Of a stretch of DNA of 27,571 nt, positions 7,973 to 14,286 are shown in pieces. Origin of the DNA: Bacteroidales bacterium (GTDB lineage Bacteria > Bacteroidota > Bacteroidia > Bacteroidales > F082); the NCBI GenBank assembly GCA_029933565.1, contig JAOZNY010000009.1, positions 1 to 27,571 on the forward strand, written 5' to 3'. Position 1 is the stretch's first letter; each line of letters starts with the position of its first letter. Under the pieces are notes generated by a model that was not told the DNA's origin, did no database searches, and saw only the letters and a program-made list of their open reading frames with translations. Position numbers and translations under genes: made by a program.

Positions 7973-8965
7973 ATGTTAGAAACCGATATTAGGGAATTAA
8001 ACGAAAAGATACAGAAAGAAAGTCAGTTTATCGATATGATTTACCTTGAAATGAATAAGGTAATTATTGGCCAGAAACATATGACAGAGAGGCTGTTGAT
8101 TGGCTTACTGGCAAATGGACACATCCTACTGGAAGGTGTTCCGGGACTTGCAAAAACACTTGCTATCAACTCGCTGGCTAATGTTATTGATGCCAAGTTC
8201 AGCCGTATTCAGTTTACACCCGATCTGCTTCCTGCCGACTTACTGGGAACTTTAATCTATAGTCAGAAAAAAGAAGAATTTATTGTAAAGAAAGGTCCTC
8301 TCTTTGCCAACTTCGTCCTTGCTGATGAAATTAACCGTGCACCTGCCAAAGTACAAAGTGCACTTTTGGAGGCCATGCAGGAGCGACAGGTTACAATTGG
8401 AGAAGAAACCTTTAAACTGGATGAACCCTTCCTTGTAATGGCAACTCAAAACCCCATTGAGCAGGAAGGAACCTATCCCCTGCCCGAAGCACAGGTTGAC
8501 CGTTTTATGCTGAAGGTGGTGATAAACTATCCTAAAAAAGAAGAAGAGAAACTTATCCTCCGTCAAAATATTACCAATGCTTTTGCAAAAACAAATAAGA
8601 TTATTAAAACTTCAGAAATTCTTAGGGCAAGAGAATTAGTAAGGGAAGTTTATCTTGATGAAAAAATTGAGAATTATATTACCGACATTGTTTTTGCTTC
8701 GCGTTATCCGAAAGACTACCGACTGAGCAAATTTGAACAAATGATTTCCTATGGTGCATCTCCAAGGGCTAGTATAAATTTGGCATTGGCTGCAAAAGCC
8801 TTTGCTTTCCTTAAACGCCGTGGCTATGTGATCCCTGAGGATGTTCGTGCCATTGCCCACGATGTAATGCGCCACCGTATTGGCTTAACCTACGAAGCTG
8901 AAGCCGAAAACGTAACAAGTGAGGATATTATTAATGAGATATTGAATAGTGTTGAAGTGCCGTAG
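7973..8965 (+). CDS. moxR: MoxR-family AAA+ ATPase, first gene of the bat cluster
   Basis: A 330-residue AAA+ ATPase of the MoxR family (AAA_3 plus lid), which are chaperone-like ATPases acting with VWA-domain partners. Walker A is GVPGLAKT (55-62), Walker B with the following arginine is LADEINR (116-122), sensor 1 is ATQNP (157-161), and the PLPEAQVDRFML segment (169-180) is typical of MoxR. The C-terminal third is the helical lid. The start is supported by a promoter 29 bp upstream and by normal family length. In Bacteroidota this gene is usually followed directly by the DUF58 gene; here a 522-bp interval with a four-helix-bundle gene and two heptamer arrays separates them. Transcription may continue through that insert, since I see no other strong promoter before the DUF58 gene. 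Confidence 0.95.
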   Translation: MLETDIRELNEKIQKESQFIDMIYLEMNKVIIGQKHMTERLLIGLLANGHILLEGVPGLAKTLAINSLANVIDAKFSRIQFTPDLLPADLLGTLIYSQKKEEFIVKKGPLFANFVLADEINRAPAKVQSALLEAMQERQVTIGEETFKLDEPFLVMATQNPIEQEGTYPLPEAQVDRFMLKVVINYPKKEEEKLILRQNITNAFAKTNKIIKTSEILRARELVREVYLDEKIENYITDIVFASRYPKDYRLSKFEQMISYGASPRASINLALAAKAFAFLKRRGYVIPEDVRAIAHDVMRHRIGLTYEAEAENVTSEDIINEILNSVEVP

Positions 8966-9007
8966 GGTTCTGAGTTCAGAGTTGTGGGTTCAGAGTTGTG
9001 GGTTTAG
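8966..9007 (+). repeat. 7-bp period array directly after the moxR stop codon
   Basis: Six in-phase heptamers abut the TAG stop: GGTTCTG, AGTTCAG, AGTTGTG, GGTTCAG, AGTTGTG, GGTTTAG. The core is RGTTCAG. The same unit, in inverted orientation, forms the array at 9444-9487 on the other side of the four-helix-bundle gene. Confidence 0.8.
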
Positions 9008-9039
9008 AAAATGAATGATTCATATAAATAATAAAAAAA

Positions 9040-9441
9040 ATGTCTACTTTTTCGAAATTTGAGGATATTGAGGCATGGCAAAAATCAAGAGTTCTTTCTA
9101 ATTTGATTTTTAATCTAACCAAAAAGAGTGAATTTGATTTTGACAAAAGGCTAAGGAGTCAAATGAATGCTTCCTCAGGATCAATTATGGATAATATTGC
9201 TGAGGGTCAGGGAAGAGGGGGAAACAAAGAATTTACACAGTTTCTTTGGATATCAAAAGGTTCATCAGCAGAATTGCGCTCTCAACTATGCAGATGCCTT
9301 GATAGAAACTGGACTGACAAAAATACTTTTGATAATTTATTTAAACAAGCAGAGACAATTGAAAAAATGATTCAAGGCCTTATTAATTATCTACAGAAAT
9401 CTGACAATAAAGGAATTAAATACAAAAACAGAAATACTTAA
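9040..9441 (+). CDS. Four-helix-bundle protein of the S23/IVS family
   Basis: A 133-residue helical protein. FEDIEAWQKSRVLSNLIFNL at the start, then RLRSQMNASSGSIMDNIAEGQGR and EFTQFLWISKGSSAELRSQL, are the hallmarks of the family named after proteins encoded in intervening sequences of 23S rRNA genes; Avd of diversity-generating retroelements shares the fold. Solitary chromosomal members are common in Bacteroidota and their role is not established. Here it is out of place: it separates MoxR from DUF58 in an otherwise compact operon, and is flanked by heptamer arrays in opposite orientation. No reverse transcriptase, template repeat or rRNA gene is present, so a retroelement role is not supported. 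The lysine- and asparagine-rich C-terminal tail after about residue 118 is probably disordered. Confidence 0.88.
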   Translation: MSTFSKFEDIEAWQKSRVLSNLIFNLTKKSEFDFDKRLRSQMNASSGSIMDNIAEGQGRGGNKEFTQFLWISKGSSAELRSQLCRCLDRNWTDKNTFDNLFKQAETIEKMIQGLINYLQKSDNKGIKYKNRNT

Positions 9442-9443
9442 TC

Positions 9444-9487
9444 AACAACACACAGAACACTGAACACAAAACACTGAACCCCAAACC
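9444..9487 (-). repeat. 7-bp period array just before the DUF58 gene, inverted relative to 8966-9007
   Basis: Read on the minus strand from 9487 the units are GGTTTGG, GGTTCAG, TGTTTTG, TGTTCAG, TGTTCTG, TGTGTTG. It begins 2 bp after the four-helix gene stop and ends at the base before the DUF58 ATG, leaving no ordinary ribosome-binding sequence there. Confidence 0.78.
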
Positions 9488-10363
9488 ATGGATTCCAAAG
9501 AAATCTTCAAAAAAGTTCGTAAGATTGAGATTAAGACAAGAGGATTGTCGAATCAGATCTTTTCAGGAGAATACCACAGTGTATTCAAGGGGCGAGGAAT
9601 GGCTTTTAGCGAGGTTAGGGAATATCAGTATGGCGACGACATCAGAAATATTGACTGGAATGTAACAGCTAGGTACAACCATCCTTACATTAAAATATTT
9701 GAAGAGGAAAGAGAACTAACAGTAATGCTTCTAATTGATGTTTCAGGATCAAATAGTTTTGGGACACAAATGCAGTTAAAGCAGGAACTGATTACCGAAA
9801 TTGCTGCTGTAATTTCTTTTTCGGCAATCCAGAATAACGATAAAGTAGGGGTAATCTTCTTTTCCGATAAAATCGAAAAGTTTATCCCACCAAAAAAAGG
9901 CAGTTCTCACATTTTGCGAATTATCCGCGAACTAATTGATTTTAAGGCTGACAATAAAGGAACCGATATTGCAGAAGCATTACGCTTTTTTACAAATGCA
10001 ATTAAAAAGAAGTCAACTGCTTTTTTAATTTCTGATTTTATGAGTCAGGGCTACGACAAGGCATTGCAAATTGCAAACCACAAACATGACCTGATTGCTG
10101 TAAGAATTACCGATAAAAGGGAAACTGAATTACCCGACATTGGCCTTACAAGAATGAAAGATGCTGAAACAGGAAATACTGTTTGGGTCGACACCTCCAG
10201 CAAAAAAGTAAGGAATTATTTTAATAAGTGGTCCGATAAAAAACGAAAGGAACTTGACAGCCTGTTTGCACGCTTTGGAATTGACATGGTAAAGGTTTAC
10301 ACTGGTGAGGATTATGTAAAACCACTAATGAATATGTTTAAGAAAAGGGGGGCAAGAAGATGA
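9488..10363 (+). CDS. DUF58 / VWA-like protein of the bat cluster
   Basis: A 291-residue cytosolic protein with the DUF58 signature FSEVREYQYGDDIRNIDWN (about 40-58), then a VWA-like fold whose metal-ion-dependent adhesion site begins DVSGS (Asp84, Ser86, Ser88). A later ISDFMS (about 183-188) supplies the distal Asp of the VWA core. DUF58 proteins are the standard partner of MoxR ATPases, probably as an adaptor between the ATPase and the membrane-bound Bat proteins. There is no signal peptide or membrane segment. The stop overlaps the next gene's ATG (ATGATGA), implying translational coupling. The ATG follows the heptamer array immediately, so translation initiation here may depend on upstream ribosomes or an unstructured leader. 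Confidence 0.93.
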   Translation: MDSKEIFKKVRKIEIKTRGLSNQIFSGEYHSVFKGRGMAFSEVREYQYGDDIRNIDWNVTARYNHPYIKIFEEERELTVMLLIDVSGSNSFGTQMQLKQELITEIAAVISFSAIQNNDKVGVIFFSDKIEKFIPPKKGSSHILRIIRELIDFKADNKGTDIAEALRFFTNAIKKKSTAFLISDFMSQGYDKALQIANHKHDLIAVRITDKRETELPDIGLTRMKDAETGNTVWVDTSSKKVRNYFNKWSDKKRKELDSLFARFGIDMVKVYTGEDYVKPLMNMFKKRGARR

Positions 10364-11352
10364 TGAAGTCTTACTTTAAAATATTGATATTCATATTTTT
10401 TGTTTTTGCAAATCAATTGCAAGCACAGAACACTGAGGCTTTTGCCAAACTCGACACTAATTCAATAATGATTGGCGATCAGGTTGGTCTTGAACTGGGT
10501 ATTAAACTTCCCTCAGGTTTTACAACTCTCTGGCCTGCAATTAGTGATACAATTACAGAAAATATCGAACTAATCTCTAGAAGTGGCATAGACACAGTTT
10601 TTGATGAAGATCAAATGATTCTGAGTCAACAACTGACAATTACTTCCTTTGATTCTGGCTATTTTGAAATGCCTTCATTTAGTTTCTTATTTGGTAAAGA
10701 AGGCGACAGTCTTACATTTTCAAGTGAAAGCCAAAACTTATTCTTACAAGTTTACACTCCAGAAGTAGATACTAGTCAGGCTTTTAAAGTAATTAAGGCA
10801 CCCTATTCCGAACCTTATACCTTTATGGAAATCTTTCCCTGGGTTTTAGGTGGCTTGATAATAATTGCATTAATTGCATTCGGAATCTGGTTTATTATCA
10901 GGAGAAAAAAGAACAAACCTGTTTTTGCCTCAAAACCTAAACCACTAAGACCTCCTCAGGAAGTAGCTCTGGAAAAACTTGAAACACTTAGGCTTGAAAA
11001 AGTATGGCAACAAGGAAATATAAAAAAGTATCATTCGCAACTTACCAACATTGTTAGGGAATACCTCGACCGCCGATTTAATTTCGATGCTCCTGAAATG
11101 ACCTCTGGAGAAATTATCAACGAACTGAGAAACCACAAAGTAAATGATGAGGTAATGACGAAAATCAGTTCTTCTTTCCAACTTTCAGATCTGGTGAAAT
11201 TCGCAAAATCGCAACCTACGGCTTTGGAAAACGATCTCAGCCTTTCGCATTGTGTTGATTTTATTAATGAAACTGCAATTGTATTTGAAACTGAAACAAA
11301 AGAGGAAGTAGGCCAGGAATCAAACAATAAAGAAGGAGGTAAGGATGTTTAG
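10360..11352 (+). CDS. BatD-like membrane-anchored protein preceding BatA
   Basis: A 330-residue protein with a Sec signal peptide (1-22, ending NQLQAQ), a periplasmic beta-rich region (about 25-135), one transmembrane helix (about 160-180, then RRKKNK) and a cytosolic helical domain of about 150 residues. The layout of signal peptide, beta domain, single helix and charged cytosolic tail parallels the larger BatD of the same cluster, though the sequence is divergent. The cytosolic parts also match in style: KYHSQLTNIVREYLDRRFNF here and EFYDEIAQAIWGYISDKFHI in BatD. In Bacteroidota a gene of this kind is regularly found between DUF58 and BatA and is usually left as hypothetical. It overlaps DUF58 by 4 bp and batA by 8 bp. 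Function is inferred from position only: a component of the envelope Bat complex. Confidence 0.75.
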   Translation: MMKSYFKILIFIFFVFANQLQAQNTEAFAKLDTNSIMIGDQVGLELGIKLPSGFTTLWPAISDTITENIELISRSGIDTVFDEDQMILSQQLTITSFDSGYFEMPSFSFLFGKEGDSLTFSSESQNLFLQVYTPEVDTSQAFKVIKAPYSEPYTFMEIFPWVLGGLIIIALIAFGIWFIIRRKKNKPVFASKPKPLRPPQEVALEKLETLRLEKVWQQGNIKKYHSQLTNIVREYLDRRFNFDAPEMTSGEIINELRNHKVNDEVMTKISSSFQLSDLVKFAKSQPTALENDLSLSHCVDFINETAIVFETETKEEVGQESNNKEGGKDV

Positions 11353-12340
11353 TTACAACGAATGGGCAAATCCCGAATACCTCTGGCTTTTGACCATTAT
11401 TCCTTTGTTGATAGTTTGGTATTGGCTGAGACATAAAAAGCGCAATGCAGATATTATGTTTTCAGGAACGGCTATTTTTGAGAACATGCCAAAGAGCCCA
11501 AAAATATGGCTTGTTCACAGTCTTTTTGTATTGAGATTGCTGGTTTTGGCACTATTAATAATAGCTCTTGCCCGACCACAATCGGTTTCTTCAAAGCAAA
11601 ATATAAATATTGAGGGTATCGACATTGTTATGGCAATCGATGTTTCAAGCAGTATGCTTGCCCGCGATTTAAAACCCGACAGACTGGAAGCCTCTAAAGC
11701 CGTAGCAAAAGAATTTATCGCCAAAAGGCCCAACGACAGGGTAAGCATTGTAATATTTAGTGGTGAAGCATTTACACAGGTACCATTAACAACCGATCAC
11801 CAAATGATATATACTCTTTTCAGGGAAATTGAAAGTGGCATGATTGAAGATGGAACTGCCATAGGCGATGGCTTAGCCACCTCGGTAAGCAGGCTTAAGG
11901 ATTCTGATGCTATCTCTAAAGTAATAATTCTTCTTACTGATGGTGTAAACAATTCCGGTTCTCTCGACCCACGTTCGGCAGCCGAAATGGCCAAGATGTT
12001 CGGAATAAGAGTTTATACAATTGGCGTGGGAACTCAAGGATATGCTCCCTACCCTGTTCAAACACCTTTTGGTGTGCAGATGCAACAAATGGAAGTACAA
12101 ATTGACGAAGAACTTCTGCAAGAAATTGCGAAAACTACGGGAGGCCAGTATTTTAGGGCTGAAGACAATAAAAAGTTAAAAGAAGTTTATAACGAAATTG
12201 ATGAACTTGAAAAATCTAAGATCGACATTCAGGAGTTTAAAAGGAAACACGAAGAGTTCCTTTCATTTGCTCTAATGGCATTATTGCTGTTTACATTGGA
12301 AGTTGGTTTGAGATTTTTGGTATTTAGAAGATTTCCATAA
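11345..12340 (+). CDS. batA: BatA, membrane-anchored VWA-domain protein
   Basis: A 331-residue protein. An N-terminal helix (about 12-28) and a second (about 58-76) place the VWA domain (about 91-290), and a C-terminal helix (about 305-325) closes the protein. The MIDAS residues are complete: DVSSS (Asp99, Ser101, Ser103), the Thr of GTAIGDG (Thr171) and LTDG (Asp199). The domain binds a divalent metal and mediates protein contacts; the Bat (Bacteroides aerotolerance) proteins are linked to oxygen and stress tolerance in Bacteroides. The ATG lies 8 bp inside the preceding gene. It is preceded by AAGGAGGT at 11333-11340, a strong Shine-Dalgarno match that is unusual in this phylum. Next comes batB with a TAATG junction. 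Confidence 0.95.
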   Translation: MFSYNEWANPEYLWLLTIIPLLIVWYWLRHKKRNADIMFSGTAIFENMPKSPKIWLVHSLFVLRLLVLALLIIALARPQSVSSKQNINIEGIDIVMAIDVSSSMLARDLKPDRLEASKAVAKEFIAKRPNDRVSIVIFSGEAFTQVPLTTDHQMIYTLFREIESGMIEDGTAIGDGLATSVSRLKDSDAISKVIILLTDGVNNSGSLDPRSAAEMAKMFGIRVYTIGVGTQGYAPYPVQTPFGVQMQQMEVQIDEELLQEIAKTTGGQYFRAEDNKKLKEVYNEIDELEKSKIDIQEFKRKHEEFLSFALMALLLFTLEVGLRFLVFRRFP

Positions 12341-13380
12341 TGATAAAATTTGCTAACATAGAATACTTTTGGTTTTTGCTGATTGCATTGCTATTTATAG
12401 TTTTGTATCTTTTATACAATTCTTGGAAGCGGCGTTCAGCAACACGCTTTGGAAGTAAAAGTCAGGTTGAAGGACTAATGCCGAATCTCTCAAGTTTAAA
12501 ACCTATTTATAAAATAACCTTGCTTATTCTTGGTCTTGTTTTTCTTGTAATAGGATTGGCAGACCCGCAGATTGGATCAAAACTTGAAAAAATAAAACGC
12601 GAAGGAATTGACCTGATGCTAGTTTTAGATGTCTCGAACTCAATGATGGCTGAAGACATCAAACCCAATAGATTGGAACGCTCTAAAATGGCAATTTCAA
12701 ATCTGGTTGACAAACTTGAAGGCGACAGAGTTGGAATAATCATTTTTGCGGGGAATGCCTATAAACAACTACCTCTCACTTCAGATTATTCGGCAGCCAA
12801 ACTATTTTTATCGGCTGTTGACACAAAAATTGTCCCAACACAGGGAACAGCAATTGGGGAAGCAATAGAAATGGCATCGCTTTCGTTTGACGATAAAGAG
12901 CACAATAAAGCAATAATTGTTATTACCGATGGAGAAAACCATGAAGACGATGCAGTTAAAGAAGCTTCTAAGTCTTCTGAAAATGGCATAAAAGTTTTTA
13001 CAATTGGTATGGGATTACCCGATGGGGTACCAATACCAGTTTATAATTCGTATGGTAACCGAACAGGATTTAAGAAAGACCGTCAGGGGAAGACTGTTAT
13101 TACAAAATTAAACGAAGACATGCTCCGACAAATTGCCGCTGCCGGTAATGGCGCTTATGCCAGAGCTAACAATGGAAGTACAGGATTGCGCAAGATATTT
13201 GATGAGATTAGCCAAATTGAGAAAAAAGAAATTGAGACCAAACAGTTTACCGACTACGAACACAGGTTTCAAATTTATATTTTTCTTGCACTTTTAATTT
13301 TACTAGTGGAATTGCTAATCAACAACAAAAGGTCGAAATGGGCAAGTAAGTTTGACTTTTTTGGCAAAACAGAAAAATAA
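12340..13380 (+). CDS. batB: BatB, membrane-anchored VWA-domain protein
   Basis: A paralogue of BatA with 346 residues and the same topology: helices at about 9-26 and 57-74, a VWA domain at about 89-300, and a C-terminal helix (about 310-326). MIDAS residues are DVSNS (Asp97, Ser99, Ser101), the Thr of GTAIGEA (Thr170) and ITDGEN (Asp197). MAEDIKPNRLERSK after the first motif parallels LARDLKPDRLEASK in BatA, showing a tandem duplication. The start overlaps the BatA stop by one base (TAATG), and its own stop overlaps batC in the same way, so the three genes are probably translated in sequence. BatA and BatB are expected to work together at the inner membrane. Confidence 0.95.
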   Translation: MIKFANIEYFWFLLIALLFIVLYLLYNSWKRRSATRFGSKSQVEGLMPNLSSLKPIYKITLLILGLVFLVIGLADPQIGSKLEKIKREGIDLMLVLDVSNSMMAEDIKPNRLERSKMAISNLVDKLEGDRVGIIIFAGNAYKQLPLTSDYSAAKLFLSAVDTKIVPTQGTAIGEAIEMASLSFDDKEHNKAIIVITDGENHEDDAVKEASKSSENGIKVFTIGMGLPDGVPIPVYNSYGNRTGFKKDRQGKTVITKLNEDMLRQIAAAGNGAYARANNGSTGLRKIFDEISQIEKKEIETKQFTDYEHRFQIYIFLALLILLVELLINNKRSKWASKFDFFGKTEK

Positions 13381-14174
13381 TGAATAGTCTAATAAAATAT
13401 CTGTTTTTTGGTTTCGTATTCATCACGGGAGTTAGTTTGTATTCGCAAAACGAAAAGAAACTTATTAGGGAAGGAAACGATTTATTTGAGGAGGGTAATT
13501 ATTCGGAAGCAGAAATAGAATACCGCAAATCGCTGACCGAAAAGCCGGGATATTATAAAGGTACTTTCAATCTGGGCGATGCAATGTACAAACAGGAGAA
13601 TTTTGAAGAATCGGGTAAATTATTCAATGAAGTTGCCGAAATCTCCAATGAATCTGATGTTAAGGCTTCAGCCTTCTACAATCTTGGTAATACCTTTTTA
13701 AGCGAAGATAAATTTAAGGAAGGTATTGAGGCCTACAAAAAATCGCTGCGACTAAATCCCGATGATGTTGATGCAAAGTACAATTTGGAGTATGCGCGTA
13801 AGAAACTGAACGAGCAACAACAGCAGCAACAGAATCAGGATCAAAACAAAGATAAAGATCAGGACAAAAAGGATAAAGACAAGGACCAGGACAAAAAAGA
13901 TAAGAATAAAGATAAGAATAAAAAAGATCAGGATAAGAAGGATCAAGATAAAAAGGATCAGAAAGACAAAAAGGATCAGGATAAAAAAGACCAGAATAAA
14001 GACGGAGATCAGAACAAAGATCAGCAACAGCAGCCGCAACCACAGCAGATTTCAAAACAAGATGCTCAGCGAATGCTTGAAGCCTTAAAAAATGATGAGA
14101 AAAAAACTCTTCAGAAACTACAAATACAAAAGGCAAAGGCTGCAAAATCGTCGAAAACAGAAATTGACTGGTAG
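13380..14174 (+). CDS. batC: BatC, TPR protein with a lysine/aspartate/glutamine-rich low-complexity segment
   Basis: A 264-residue protein: signal peptide (1-22, ending SLYSQ), two to three tetratricopeptide repeats (about 26-142, including GNDLFEEGNYSEAEIEYRKS and FYNLGNTFLSEDKFKEGIEA), then a highly charged segment (146-223) of K, D and Q, and a short helical tail ending EIDW. The TPR region suggests a scaffold for other Bat proteins in the periplasm. Similar charged tracts are common in BatC homologues, but this one is long and internally repetitive (KKDQDKKDQDKKDQ). It follows batB by a TAATG junction. A 7-bp array starts on its stop codon and separates it from batD by 112 bp. Confidence 0.92.
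   Translation: MNSLIKYLFFGFVFITGVSLYSQNEKKLIREGNDLFEEGNYSEAEIEYRKSLTEKPGYYKGTFNLGDAMYKQENFEESGKLFNEVAEISNESDVKASAFYNLGNTFLSEDKFKEGIEAYKKSLRLNPDDVDAKYNLEYARKKLNEQQQQQQNQDQNKDKDQDKKDKDKDQDKKDKNKDKNKKDQDKKDQDKKDQKDKKDQDKKDQNKDGDQNKDQQQQPQPQQISKQDAQRMLEALKNDEKKTLQKLQIQKAKAAKSSKTEIDW
13815..14048 (+). repeat. Purine-rich coding repeat in batC
   Basis: These 78 codons are built almost entirely from AAA/AAG, GAT/GAC and CAG/CAA, giving a plus strand poor in T and C and many near copies of AAGGATCAGGATAAA. The opposite strand is open in other frames only because of this composition. Confidence 0.8.
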
Positions 14175-14235
14175 TTTTGAGTGGGAAGTATAAAGTGGAA
14201 AGTGGAAAGTATAAAGTTGAAAGTTTAAAGTTAAA
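14173..14235 (+). repeat. 7-bp period array overlapping the batC stop codon
   Basis: Nine heptamers in phase: AGTTTTG, AGTGGGA, AGTATAA, AGTGGAA, AGTGGAA, AGTATAA, AGTTGAA, AGTTTAA, AGTTAAA. The first two bases are part of the TAG stop. The consensus is AGTNNAA. Confidence 0.82.
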
Positions 14236-14265
14236 TATAAAACATAAGGAGTTCATTGGTTTTAC

Positions 14266-14273
14266 TATTTTTG
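14266..14273 (+). promoter_or_regulatory. Possible -7 element for batD
   Basis: TATTTTTG is a full TAnnTTTG match ending 13 bp before the batD ATG. A -33 TTTG at the expected distance is missing, and the leader would be only a few bases. It could give batDE some independent transcription across the array-containing gap. Confidence 0.28.
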
Positions 14274-14286
14274 AATTTTTATTAGA

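Noticed and set aside
8966..9487. CRISPR-like or diversity-generating retroelement organisation
   Set aside because: Units of 7 bp are contiguous with no spacers, no cas gene is present, and although Avd shares the fold of the four-helix protein there is no reverse transcriptase or template/variable repeat pair.
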